Source: JACQRW01 sp964371935 (GTDB taxonomy: Bacteria; Patescibacteriota; Minisyncoccia; Sungbacterales; HO2-52-23). Taken from it: a stretch of 27,380 bases of DNA. Below, piece after piece: positions 7,659 to 13,172 of the stretch. The stretch is from positions 1 through 27,380 of the forward strand of contig CAYJOT010000007.1 of NCBI GenBank assembly GCA_964371935.1, read 5' to 3'. The number at the start of each line of letters is the position of its first letter. Position 1 is the stretch's first letter. The notes below the pieces were generated by a model. That model worked only from the letters and a program-made list of their open reading frames with translations. It was not told the DNA's origin and searched no databases. The position numbers were made by a program, and so were the translations under genes.

Positions 7659-8923
7659 TCGCGTAATATTTTTTCAAACGGAACAATATCCTTAAAAGGA
7701 CCTATCATGGCAAGATTTAGTTTTTCCGGGCGGATGATGTCTGCGGCCGCCTCGCAAATGTCCGTGACAGTCACCGCATCAAGTTTTGCAAAGACCTCGT
7801 CAACGGTAAGCGGTTTGCCGGTCACGATCTCTTCCATGCCGACAAAACCGGCAACGGCATTGGACTGCTCAAGCGAGATCAGCATAGTACCGCGGATATA
7901 ATCTTTCACTCGCTTCAATTCTACCTCGCCAATTTGGGTTGTGCAAATGTTTCTATACTCATCAAGGCACGCGCGGATTGTCTTCTCGACATTGGCATGA
8001 TCCACACCCGCATAGGTGATAAGATACCCGCGGTTCGAATACGACTCATGGCTTGACCAGACCGTATACGCAAGACCCAATTTCTCGCGGATCCGGTCCC
8101 ACATGCGCGAACTCCACGACCCGCCAAGCAGCGTTGCCAAAATCTCCGCGGCATAGCGCTTCGGGTGATTTGCGTCGTATCCGCGAAAGCCCAATGCGAT
8201 ATGCGTCTGGTCCGTTTCTTTGTATTCGATGAGAAGCCGAGGTTCGGTCTGTTGCTCGACGATAGGGGGCTTTTCCCACTTTGGCGGCGCTTGCCGGATG
8301 TCCGAGAAAAGCTCCTGCACCCTTGCCACGGTTGCGGGCTCGTCAAAATTTCCCGCAACCACGATCACGGTGTTGCCCGCCACATACTGATTGGCAAAGT
8401 AGTCCGCAAACTCGCTTTGTTTGAGCGCGCGGATCGTCTTTTCCTCCCCGATCACGTCAAGTCCTGCGGGCTGGTCGCCATAGAGCAGGTGCTCCCATAC
8501 CCACCAGATGTAGAGCGTGGGAGTATCGCGGTCTTTGTGAAGCTCCTCGACGATCACAGACCGCTCGCGCTCAATTTCATCAGGTGCGAGCAAAGCGTTT
8601 TTATAAATATCCGCGAGCAGATCAAGCGACTGGTCAAGATAGGTCTTGCCGGCCTTGATATGATAGCCGGTTACCTCGTGCGTCGTAAAGGCATTGGACA
8701 CGGACCCCATGCCGTCGAGTTCATGCATGATGGACATGGGCGTGGGCCGGTTTTTCGTACCCTTAAAAAACATGTGCTCCAAAAAATGCGAGATACCTCC
8801 GATCTCGGCCGACTCATAATCCGATCCGGTCCCGCACAATACTAAAATCGTCACCGTATTGGTACCGCTCATGGGTGCCGTCAGAATCCGCAGCCCGTTT
8901 TCAAGCGTTGTCTTTTTGAACAT
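7649..8923 (-). CDS. M16-family zinc metallopeptidase
   Basis: A 424-residue pitrilysin/processing-peptidase-like protein with two M16 halves. The inverted zinc motif HFLEH is at residues 46-50, with the third ligand Glu126 in VIVEELHKDRD. The second half carries the substrate-binding R/Y region (GSWSSRMWDRIREKLGLAYT). There is no signal peptide, so it is probably cytoplasmic, resembling the YmxG/MlpA group. Substrates are unknown; family members degrade peptides or process proteins. It starts 5 nt after the stop of the RelE-like toxin gene and overlaps the permease gene, so it probably shares a transcript with both. Confidence 0.95.
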   Translation of the reverse strand: MFKKTTLENGLRILTAPMSGTNTVTILVLCGTGSDYESAEIGGISHFLEHMFFKGTKNRPTPMSIMHELDGMGSVSNAFTTHEVTGYHIKAGKTYLDQSLDLLADIYKNALLAPDEIERERSVIVEELHKDRDTPTLYIWWVWEHLLYGDQPAGLDVIGEEKTIRALKQSEFADYFANQYVAGNTVIVVAGNFDEPATVARVQELFSDIRQAPPKWEKPPIVEQQTEPRLLIEYKETDQTHIALGFRGYDANHPKRYAAEILATLLGGSWSSRMWDRIREKLGLAYTVWSSHESYSNRGYLITYAGVDHANVEKTIRACLDEYRNICTTQIGEVELKRVKDYIRGTMLISLEQSNAVAGFVGMEEIVTGKPLTVDEVFAKLDAVTVTDICEAAADIIRPEKLNLAMIGPFKDIVPFEKILREWQ

Positions 8924-8928
8924 GACTT

Positions 8929-9198
8929 TTAATATGTTTGGGACGTTCTCCGTTCTACGCGAAAAACCAGCAATACCTTTTCTGCAACTTTAACCTTATA
9001 AAAAATACGATAAGCGCCTATACGGCGCCGCCACGTGTTCTCCTCGCCCCGCATTTTTTGGATATCTCCCAAATAGGGATCTGCTGGCAAGAGCTTGATA
9101 ATCGCAAGGAGTGTTTCTCCGTCGTCCCGGGGAATTTTTCGGAGTGTCTTAAAAACAACGGGGTCAATTTGCAAACTCCAGCTTTCGAACGAGTTCAT
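8929..9198 (-). CDS. RelE/ParE-family toxin
   Basis: An 89-residue RelE-fold protein (type II TA toxin). It matches the family in size and pattern: LQIDPVVFKTLRKIPRDD, then MRGEENTWRRRIGAYRIFYK, a beta-strand VLLVFRVERR and a polar C-terminal end. RelE toxins cleave mRNA in the ribosomal A site and ParE members target gyrase; the sequence here does not decide between them, though the R-x-R-I-G-x-YRI motif is usual in the RelE group. The ATG at 9198 lies 35 bases inside the AbrB-type antitoxin gene, so translation is coupled. The M16 peptidase gene follows after 5 nt. Confidence 0.9.
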   Translation of the reverse strand: MNSFESWSLQIDPVVFKTLRKIPRDDGETLLAIIKLLPADPYLGDIQKMRGEENTWRRRIGAYRIFYKVKVAEKVLLVFRVERRTSQTY

Positions 9199-9517
9199 GA
9201 TAGGAGAGCGTTTTTCCCGTTTTCAGATTTTGCTCGGCTTTTGCCAATGCCTTGCGTTGTGCCGCGGTAGGCGCGAACTCCACGCGCCCATACTGCCTCT
9301 CCATCTGTGCGCGAAGCAAAACCGGATTTATCGGCTTTTTCACCACAAAACTTCCCGCAAGCGATTTGAGCGAGGGTAAAACATTGATCTTAAGTTTGCC
9401 ACCGGCAGGATCCGGACGAAGCTCAACACGGGAGCCAAGAGGCAATTTCATGATTTTCCGTATTTCTTTCGGCAGTGTAAGCTGACCCTTGCGGGTAATA
9501 GTTGTCTGATAAGTCAT
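9164..9517 (-). CDS. AbrB/MazE-type antitoxin (SpoVT-AbrB domain)
   Basis: From ATG 9517 the protein has 117 residues. The N-terminal swapped-hairpin DNA-binding domain is clear: MTYQTTITRKGQLTLPKEIR, then LPLGSRVELRPDPAGG. The C-terminal half, ending in LSYHELVRKLEFAN, is the likely toxin-binding part. A start 16 codons upstream (9565) is possible but would be encoded across the promoter -10, so 9517 is preferred. It pairs with the overlapping RelE-like toxin and probably represses the promoter at 9554-9581 through the inverted repeat 9526-9553. Confidence 0.9.
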   Translation of the reverse strand: MTYQTTITRKGQLTLPKEIRKIMKLPLGSRVELRPDPAGGKLKINVLPSLKSLAGSFVVKKPINPVLLRAQMERQYGRVEFAPTAAQRKALAKAEQNLKTGKTLSYHELVRKLEFAN

Positions 9518-9525
9518 ATATTCTT

Positions 9526-9553
9526 GATAATACCAATAAAAAGTATTACTATC
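9526..9553 (-). promoter_or_regulatory. Inverted repeat, likely antitoxin operator
   Basis: GATAATAC (9526-9533) and GTATTACTATC (9543-9553) are imperfect reverse complements separated by an A/T-rich spacer. The site lies between the -10 hexamer and the antitoxin start, where an AbrB-type autorepressor would be expected to bind. Inference from position and symmetry only. Confidence 0.4.
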
Positions 9554-9581
9554 AGTATAGTGCATACACCCTTGTTGTCAA
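9554..9581 (-). promoter_or_regulatory. Strong promoter of the AbrB/RelE TA operon
   Basis: Minus-strand TTGACA (9581-9576), a 16-bp spacer and TATACT (9559-9554). This is the best sigma-70-like promoter in the window. It probably drives the TA pair and, by read-through, the M16 peptidase, permease and metG. The transcript would have a leader of about 30 nt containing the inverted repeat. Confidence 0.65.
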
Positions 9582-9606
9582 GCCTAGAATCCACAACTTT
9601 TGACGC

Positions 9607-9822
9607 TCAATGGTATCTCACTGAGAAGCTTTTGAATTCCTGATGCGCAATTCTGTCTAGAGCCAGCGGCACTAGCCAATGAAGATTGCTCAAAACATTT
9701 GACGGCAATGCATGTACATCAAACCATTCGACTTTTTCTTTATCTGCGCTCCTCGCGTCATTTGCATTTCCGGTATAGACAAGAGTAAATACATGCATAC
9801 GCCATATATTATCCGACCCCAT
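9607..9822 (-). pseudogene. C-terminal fragment of a Nudix (MutT-like) hydrolase
   Basis: The 71 residues read MGSDNIWRMHVFTLVYTG and then EKVEWFDVHALPSNVL, ending LHWLVPLALDRI. This is the second half of a MutT-type Nudix domain (strand, the EWFD segment, and the WLPLALE-like helix). The Nudix box GX5EX7REUXEEXGU is absent. The same frame stays open upstream (KLHAKWIYLGE before the ATG) but runs straight into the end of glyS, so the catalytic half has been lost. Nudix enzymes of this group clean up oxidised nucleotides such as 8-oxo-dGTP; this remnant cannot be catalytic. It is probably a deletion scar between glyS and the TA operon. Confidence 0.7.
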
Positions 9823-9856
9823 CTCTCCTAAATAAATCCACTTAGCGTGTAATTTT

Positions 9857-11209
9857 TCATATCTTCGGCCGCTCTTGAATATACAATAAGAGGTCCCTAC
9901 TTGAAATCCGCTCCTGTTTTGCCGTGTCCCGATCCCGCACCGTTACGGTGTCGTCTTTCAATGTTTGAAAATCAATCGTGATGCACCACGGGGTGCCGAT
10001 CTCGTCCTGACTCCAGTAGCGCTTGCCGATATTGCCACGATCATCCCATGCCATACGAAAGCTTTTCCGCAAGGCATCGTACACGCCTTTGGCCTTTGAC
10101 ACAAGCTGGGGTTTATTGGCTAATAACGGGAACACTGCGGCCCGGTACGGAGCGAGTTTGGGATGCAATTTCAATACTACGCGCATCCCCTTTTCGTTTT
10201 CTTCTTCCGTGTACGCATCAAGCAGAAAGAAGAGAATCGCACGGTCTACGCCGCCGGATGTCTCAATCACCCAAGGAATATATCGCTCCTTCCGCTCCTC
10301 ATCATAATAACTCAAGTCAGTCGCGGAAAATTGCGCATGCCGCGACAGGTCCCAATTGCCGCGGTGGTGAATTCCCATCATTTCTTTCCAGCCGCCAAAC
10401 GGCGAATTGTATTCAATATCCCATGCGGCGCGCGCATAGTGCGCCCGCTCGTCCGGCGCATGTTCGCGGAATCGCAGATGCTCTTTTTTCATGCCAAGGG
10501 CGATGTGCCAATCCATCCGTTCTTTTTTCCAATACTCAAACCACTGCATCGCTTCTTGTTCGTCCGGCCTTACATAATATTGCAGTTCCATCTGCTCAAA
10601 CTCGCGGAGCCGAAAAAGAAAATTTCCGGGCGTGATCTCATTGCGAAACGCCTTGCCGATCTGCACCACGCCAAAAGGAAGCTTCCGATGCGTCGAGTCA
10701 AGCACGTTTTTGAAATTCACGTGCACGCCTTGGGTAATTTCACCCCGAAGGTATACCGTAGTTTTCTCGCCCTCCACCGCGCCTAATTTTGCCTCAACAA
10801 GAAGATGAAAGGTTTTTGGTTCTGTCCAGTCCGTTTTGCCACATTCAGGACAAGAGACATCTCTGCTTATGATATTCACTTTATCATCAGTAAAACCGAC
10901 GTGATCCGCCCGAAAACGCTGATGACAATTCTTGCATTCCACCAGCGGATCGCTAAAAGCGCTGGTATGTCCCGACGCCTCCCAGGCCTTCGGATTCATC
11001 ATGATTGCCGCATCCAAACCAACTATATCTTCCCGGTCATACACCATAGTGCGCCAGAATTCTTTTTTTAAATTGTTCTTCATCTCCACCCCCAGCGGCC
11101 CGTAATCATACGTACCCGCCAACCCGCCATAAATCTCGGACCCGGGAAAAATAAAACCGCGCCGCTTGGCAAGCGATACGATTTTCTCCATAAGGGACGG
11201 GGATTCCAT
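9857..11209 (-). CDS. glyS: Glycyl-tRNA synthetase (dimeric, single-chain type)
   Basis: A 450-residue class II synthetase of the alpha2 (eukaryote/Thermus-like) type, not the alpha2-beta2 GlyQ/GlyS type. Visible are the N-terminal RRGFIFPGSEIYGGLAGTYD, motif 2 with FRNEITPGNFLFRLREFEQM, a zinc site in CKNCHQRF and CPECGKTD, motif 3 in ETSGGVDRAILFFL, and the C-terminal anticodon-binding domain. The start ATG 11209 is 7 nt after a -10 box. The first 27 codons and the promoter -10 are duplicated at 11813-11906, upstream of the neighbouring TA pair. Stop is TGA, which shows that TGA is not read as glycine here. Confidence 0.97.
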   Translation of the reverse strand: MESPSLMEKIVSLAKRRGFIFPGSEIYGGLAGTYDYGPLGVEMKNNLKKEFWRTMVYDREDIVGLDAAIMMNPKAWEASGHTSAFSDPLVECKNCHQRFRADHVGFTDDKVNIISRDVSCPECGKTDWTEPKTFHLLVEAKLGAVEGEKTTVYLRGEITQGVHVNFKNVLDSTHRKLPFGVVQIGKAFRNEITPGNFLFRLREFEQMELQYYVRPDEQEAMQWFEYWKKERMDWHIALGMKKEHLRFREHAPDERAHYARAAWDIEYNSPFGGWKEMMGIHHRGNWDLSRHAQFSATDLSYYDEERKERYIPWVIETSGGVDRAILFFLLDAYTEEENEKGMRVVLKLHPKLAPYRAAVFPLLANKPQLVSKAKGVYDALRKSFRMAWDDRGNIGKRYWSQDEIGTPWCITIDFQTLKDDTVTVRDRDTAKQERISSRDLLLYIQERPKI

Positions 11210-11222
11210 GGCTCATACTATA
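11129..11222 (-). repeat. Direct repeat copy A: promoter -10 and 5' end of functional glyS
   Basis: These 94 bp align without gaps to 11813-11906 (offset 684) with 6 mismatches, about 94% identity. The repeat covers the -10 box, the 7-nt leader and the first 27 codons of glyS. Similarity ends at 11222, at the upstream edge of the -10 box. Confidence 0.92.
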
Positions 11223-11244
11223 GCACAGTTTGATGAAAAATCAA
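11217..11244 (-). promoter_or_regulatory. Promoter of glyS
   Basis: Minus-strand TTGATT (11244-11239), a 16-bp spacer and TATAGT (11222-11217). The ATG follows 7 nt after the -10 hexamer, so the transcript should be leaderless or nearly so. The -10 half lies inside the duplicated segment, while the -35 half comes from the TA cassette side. Confidence 0.5.
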
Positions 11245-11253
11245 AATAATCGT

Positions 11254-11547
11254 TCATAATTTTTTCCCGTATATCTTATCATGATGATCAAAATCAATAA
11301 ACCGCAACTCGCCATTATGGAACTCGTACACCAAAACAAAAGAGCCAACGTGAACACGTCGGCGATTTTTAAGCGTGTAGCGAAGCGGCTTCCCAACAGT
11401 AGGATCGTTAATTATTTTTTCTATCCGCTTCTCAATTTCTTGAAAAAGAGACCTATCCTTTTGTTTATACCTCCCAAGAATACGCCCGAAACGCTCGGAA
11501 TAGACAATACCGCCAACCGCGGCTGCTTGATGAGCATTTTCATTCAT
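11254..11547 (-). CDS. RelE/ParE-family toxin (second TA module)
   Basis: A 97-residue RelE-fold toxin. Its C-terminal two thirds carry the family pattern: FQEIEKRIEKIINDPTVGKP, then LKNRRRVHVGSFVLVYEF and LRFIDFDHHDKIYGK. The basic patch NRRRVHVG and the terminal DHHDKIYG are typical of a RelE group common in archaea and CPR bacteria; activity is expected to be mRNA cleavage at the ribosome. The first 15 residues (MNENAHQAAAVGG) lie before the conserved fold, and a GTG at codon 11 is an alternative start. Its ATG overlaps the antitoxin TGA (ATGA, 11547-11544). It is unlike the RelE-type toxin at 8929 beyond the shared fold. Confidence 0.9.
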   Translation of the reverse strand: MNENAHQAAAVGGIVYSERFGRILGRYKQKDRSLFQEIEKRIEKIINDPTVGKPLRYTLKNRRRVHVGSFVLVYEFHNGELRFIDFDHHDKIYGKKL

Positions 11548-11777
11548 AAGTCTTTTAGCCAGTCACGCATCTTGGATATCGAAGAAAACGCAATACCTTT
11601 GCCCTCGTCAAGATCACGGCTGATCTTCTCCCATCGTGCGAGAACCGCAGGTCTTATTTCTGCTTCATACATCTCCCGCAGCAGTACTTTCTTGACCACG
11701 CGAAGCTCCTGCTCAATTCTTGCCTGACGCTGCACAATACTTTTGTATTCTTTTTTAGGAATTGTAATTGTCTGCAT
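11544..11777 (-). CDS. Putative antitoxin of the second RelE-type module
   Basis: From ATG 11777 the protein has 77 residues: MQTITIPKKEYKSIVQRQ, a long charged helix and a C-terminal SSISKMRDWLKDL. A GTG two codons upstream (11783) is possible. The N-terminal strand resembles the beta-strand of short dimeric antitoxins; the amphipathic helices would wrap the toxin. It directly precedes and overlaps the toxin gene. The family is not recognised with certainty. It lies 17 nt after the stop of a 32-codon reading frame formed by a duplicated glyS start, and it probably depends on that promoter. Confidence 0.75.
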   Translation of the reverse strand: MQTITIPKKEYKSIVQRQARIEQELRVVKKVLLREMYEAEIRPAVLARWEKISRDLDEGKGIAFSSISKMRDWLKDL

Positions 11778-11794
11778 ATGCACATGTTACTCTT

Positions 11795-11893
11795 TCAAAA
11801 AAACATAGTCAAATAAATCTCAGACCCGGGAAAAACAAAGCCGCGCCGCTTGGTCAGCGATACGATTTTCTCCATAAGGGACGGGGATTCCAT
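11795..11893 (-). pseudogene. Truncated duplicate of the glyS 5' end (32-codon leader frame)
   Basis: This copy reads MESPSLMEKIVSLTKRRGFV, continues FPGSEIY, then diverges to LTMFF and a TGA. It keeps the glyS start codon, the 7-nt leader and a TATAGT -10 box. Coding differences from the real glyS are Ala to Thr and Ile to Val plus silent changes, a pattern of divergence under purifying selection rather than drift after a local duplication. It ends 17 nt before the antitoxin ATG, so it could act as a translated leader for the TA operon. Confidence 0.8.
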
Positions 11894-11906
11894 GGCTCAC
11901 ACTATA
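11813..11906 (-). repeat. Direct repeat copy B: duplicated glyS 5' end
   Basis: Partner of 11129-11222: 94 bp without gaps and 88 identical positions. The two copies flank a segment (11223-11812) that holds exactly the antitoxin and toxin genes. Confidence 0.92.
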
Positions 11907-11928
11907 TCATGATCTTGAGAAAAAACAA
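11901..11928 (-). promoter_or_regulatory. Duplicated glyS-type promoter in front of the TA operon
   Basis: Minus-strand TATAGT (11906-11901) is the copied -10 box. TTGTTT (11928-11923), 16 bp upstream, can serve as -35 and belongs to the non-duplicated flank. It is probably the promoter of the leader frame, antitoxin and toxin. Confidence 0.45.
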
Positions 11929-11977
11929 AACGGGCATGGAATTTGTCCCTTTTTAGAAATCCTTTCTGTTGTAATAA

Positions 11978-12532
11978 CTACCACTGGCCGGCACAAGCCC
12001 CCACTCCAATACAATATCCCCTCTCCGGTGTATCCCGACATCCGTTATTGTTATTGTAGAAACTCCCATCAAGATCGCTTGCAAGCGCGGAGTGATCGGT
12101 CTCAAGATATACGGCAAGGCGCCAAACTTGGCCCGTACTACAGGCAGGCGGATACCCGTAATAATATGTAGGATCACTATCACTCAAGGTTGCCGGATTA
12201 TCCAACGGATCCTGTGACACCTTGGTTAAGACAGGAACATAACCGGAAGGAGCAAAGCCGCATGAAGAGCCGGTTTCTATACATGTAGCAAAATTTTGCC
12301 AGTGCTCATCCCATGTGGGTCCACCCCCGGTAATAGGGTATCTGTTTTGGGAGTCGTAAAAAAATTCAAGAGCCGTCCTGATCTGTCCGAAATCAGCGAT
12401 GCGCCTGGCATCGCGCGCTTTTGCACGAGCCGAGTTCAAAGAAGCAAGCACAATACTTGCCAAAACGCCGATGATTGAGATCACCACCAAAAGCTCAATG
12501 AGAGTAAATCCTTTTTTAGATAGGTGACTCAT
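11978..12532 (-). CDS. Type IV/type II secretion pseudopilin with class III signal
   Basis: A 184-residue protein starting MSHLSKKGFTLIELLVVISI. The prepilin peptidase site is KKG^FTLIE, with Phe at +1 and the conserved Glu at +5. It is followed by a 20-residue hydrophobic helix and the usual charged SLNSARAKARDARRIADFGQ. The globular domain has two Cys pairs (TCIETGSSC; ACSTG with GCRD and YC) likely to form disulfides outside the membrane. After cleavage it would join a pilus or competence pseudopilus. It follows the small membrane protein gene after 6 nt, so the two are co-transcribed. It is related to the truncated pseudopilin at 1-408. Confidence 0.93.
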   Translation of the reverse strand: MSHLSKKGFTLIELLVVISIIGVLASIVLASLNSARAKARDARRIADFGQIRTALEFFYDSQNRYPITGGGPTWDEHWQNFATCIETGSSCGFAPSGYVPVLTKVSQDPLDNPATLSDSDPTYYYGYPPACSTGQVWRLAVYLETDHSALASDLDGSFYNNNNGCRDTPERGYCIGVGACAGQW

Positions 12533-12538
12533 AGTGTC

Positions 12539-12805
12539 CTACTGTTTTGCCTCTTGGAAGGGGGTGGGCGGCGATGGCGGAAGGCTGCTGCCACCGCTGA
12601 AAAAAAACACGGCAACCGTTACAAGAATAATTACCCCCGAAACGGCCAGAAGTACCATGCTTGCCTGTCTGGTATTTTCTATCTTCCCGCCGGAGAGGCG
12701 CATGACCAGACGGATGAAAAATCCGTACTCATCAGTCAGCTGCCTTTGCGGAGCCGCTCGAATCGGCTGCGGGTTTTGTTTTTCGTATGCTTCAAGAATG
12801 TCCAT
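12539..12805 (-). CDS. Small single-pass membrane protein, unknown function
   Basis: From ATG 12805 the protein has 88 residues: a soluble N-terminal segment (MDILEAYEKQNPQPI, then LTDEYGFFIRLVMRLSGGK), one transmembrane helix (SMVLLAVSGVIILVTVAVFF), and a short Ser/Pro/Gly-rich outer tail ending TPFQEAKQ. I recognise no domain. An earlier in-frame start at 12856 would place the promoter -10 in coding sequence, so 12805 is preferred. It lies just upstream of the pseudopilin gene and may act with it in pilus assembly (inference from position only). Confidence 0.7.
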   Translation of the reverse strand: MDILEAYEKQNPQPIRAAPQRQLTDEYGFFIRLVMRLSGGKIENTRQASMVLLAVSGVIILVTVAVFFFSGGSSLPPSPPTPFQEAKQ

Positions 12806-12814
12806 ACTGTGTTT

Positions 12815-12820
12815 AGTATA
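12815..12820 (-). promoter_or_regulatory. -10 box before the small membrane protein/pseudopilin pair
   Basis: TATACT on the minus strand (12820-12815) lies 9 nt before ATG 12805 within CTATTATACTAAAC. No convincing -35 hexamer is seen. Confidence 0.35.
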
Positions 12821-12981
12821 ATAGCCCCCCTGATTGCGCAAGAAAGTTATGCACACGTCCTACTTCACTAACCACTCTTTGGGGTTGCTCGGGGTGTCGT
12901 TAACACGGCTTGAGGGAAAATCAAAGACATCAAGAATTACGCATCCCCTAAGTTTATTCAATCAAGGTAAAAACCCGCCGC

Positions 12982-13152
12982 CTACAACGCAAGGAGCTTT
13001 TTCAATTCGTGTTCTATCTTTTGGAGCATCATCTTCTCGAGGATTCCAACCTTTTTCTCCAATCGCGCCCTATCTATTGCCCGAATCTGAAGCACAAGCG
13101 CAATTGCATCATGTTCAAGACCGTTGTGACGTGATCGCGTGGGCGCACTCAT
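12982..13152 (-). pseudogene. MazF/PemK-like toxin, C-terminal remnant
   Basis: A 56-codon frame reading MSAPTRSRHNGLEHDAIALV, then LQIRAIDRARLEKKVGILEK and ending HELKKLLAL. From GLEHDA onward this matches the C-terminal third of MazF/PemK mRNA interferases (GL-x-x-D-S-x-x-x-x-x-Q-I-R-A-I-D-x-x-R-L, followed by the terminal helix). The N-terminal two thirds, with the RG-x-V/I-W start of MazF, are absent: 20 nt upstream lies the stop of the amidohydrolase gene. It is either a decayed TA toxin or a short protein kept for another use. No MazE-like partner is seen. Confidence 0.65.
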
Positions 13153-13172
13153 GTCTTTATTTTACCACATAG

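Noticed and set aside
8165..8845. 226-codon plus-strand reading frame
   Set aside because: It lies wholly opposite the M16 peptidase gene, whose motifs are clear.
11210..11253. T-box or other riboswitch before glyS
   Set aside because: The leader is only about 7 nt after the -10 box; no room for a structured leader.
12834..13172. 112-codon plus-strand reading frame
   Set aside because: It is antisense to the MazF-like fragment, has no family resemblance and is low in typical protein patterns.
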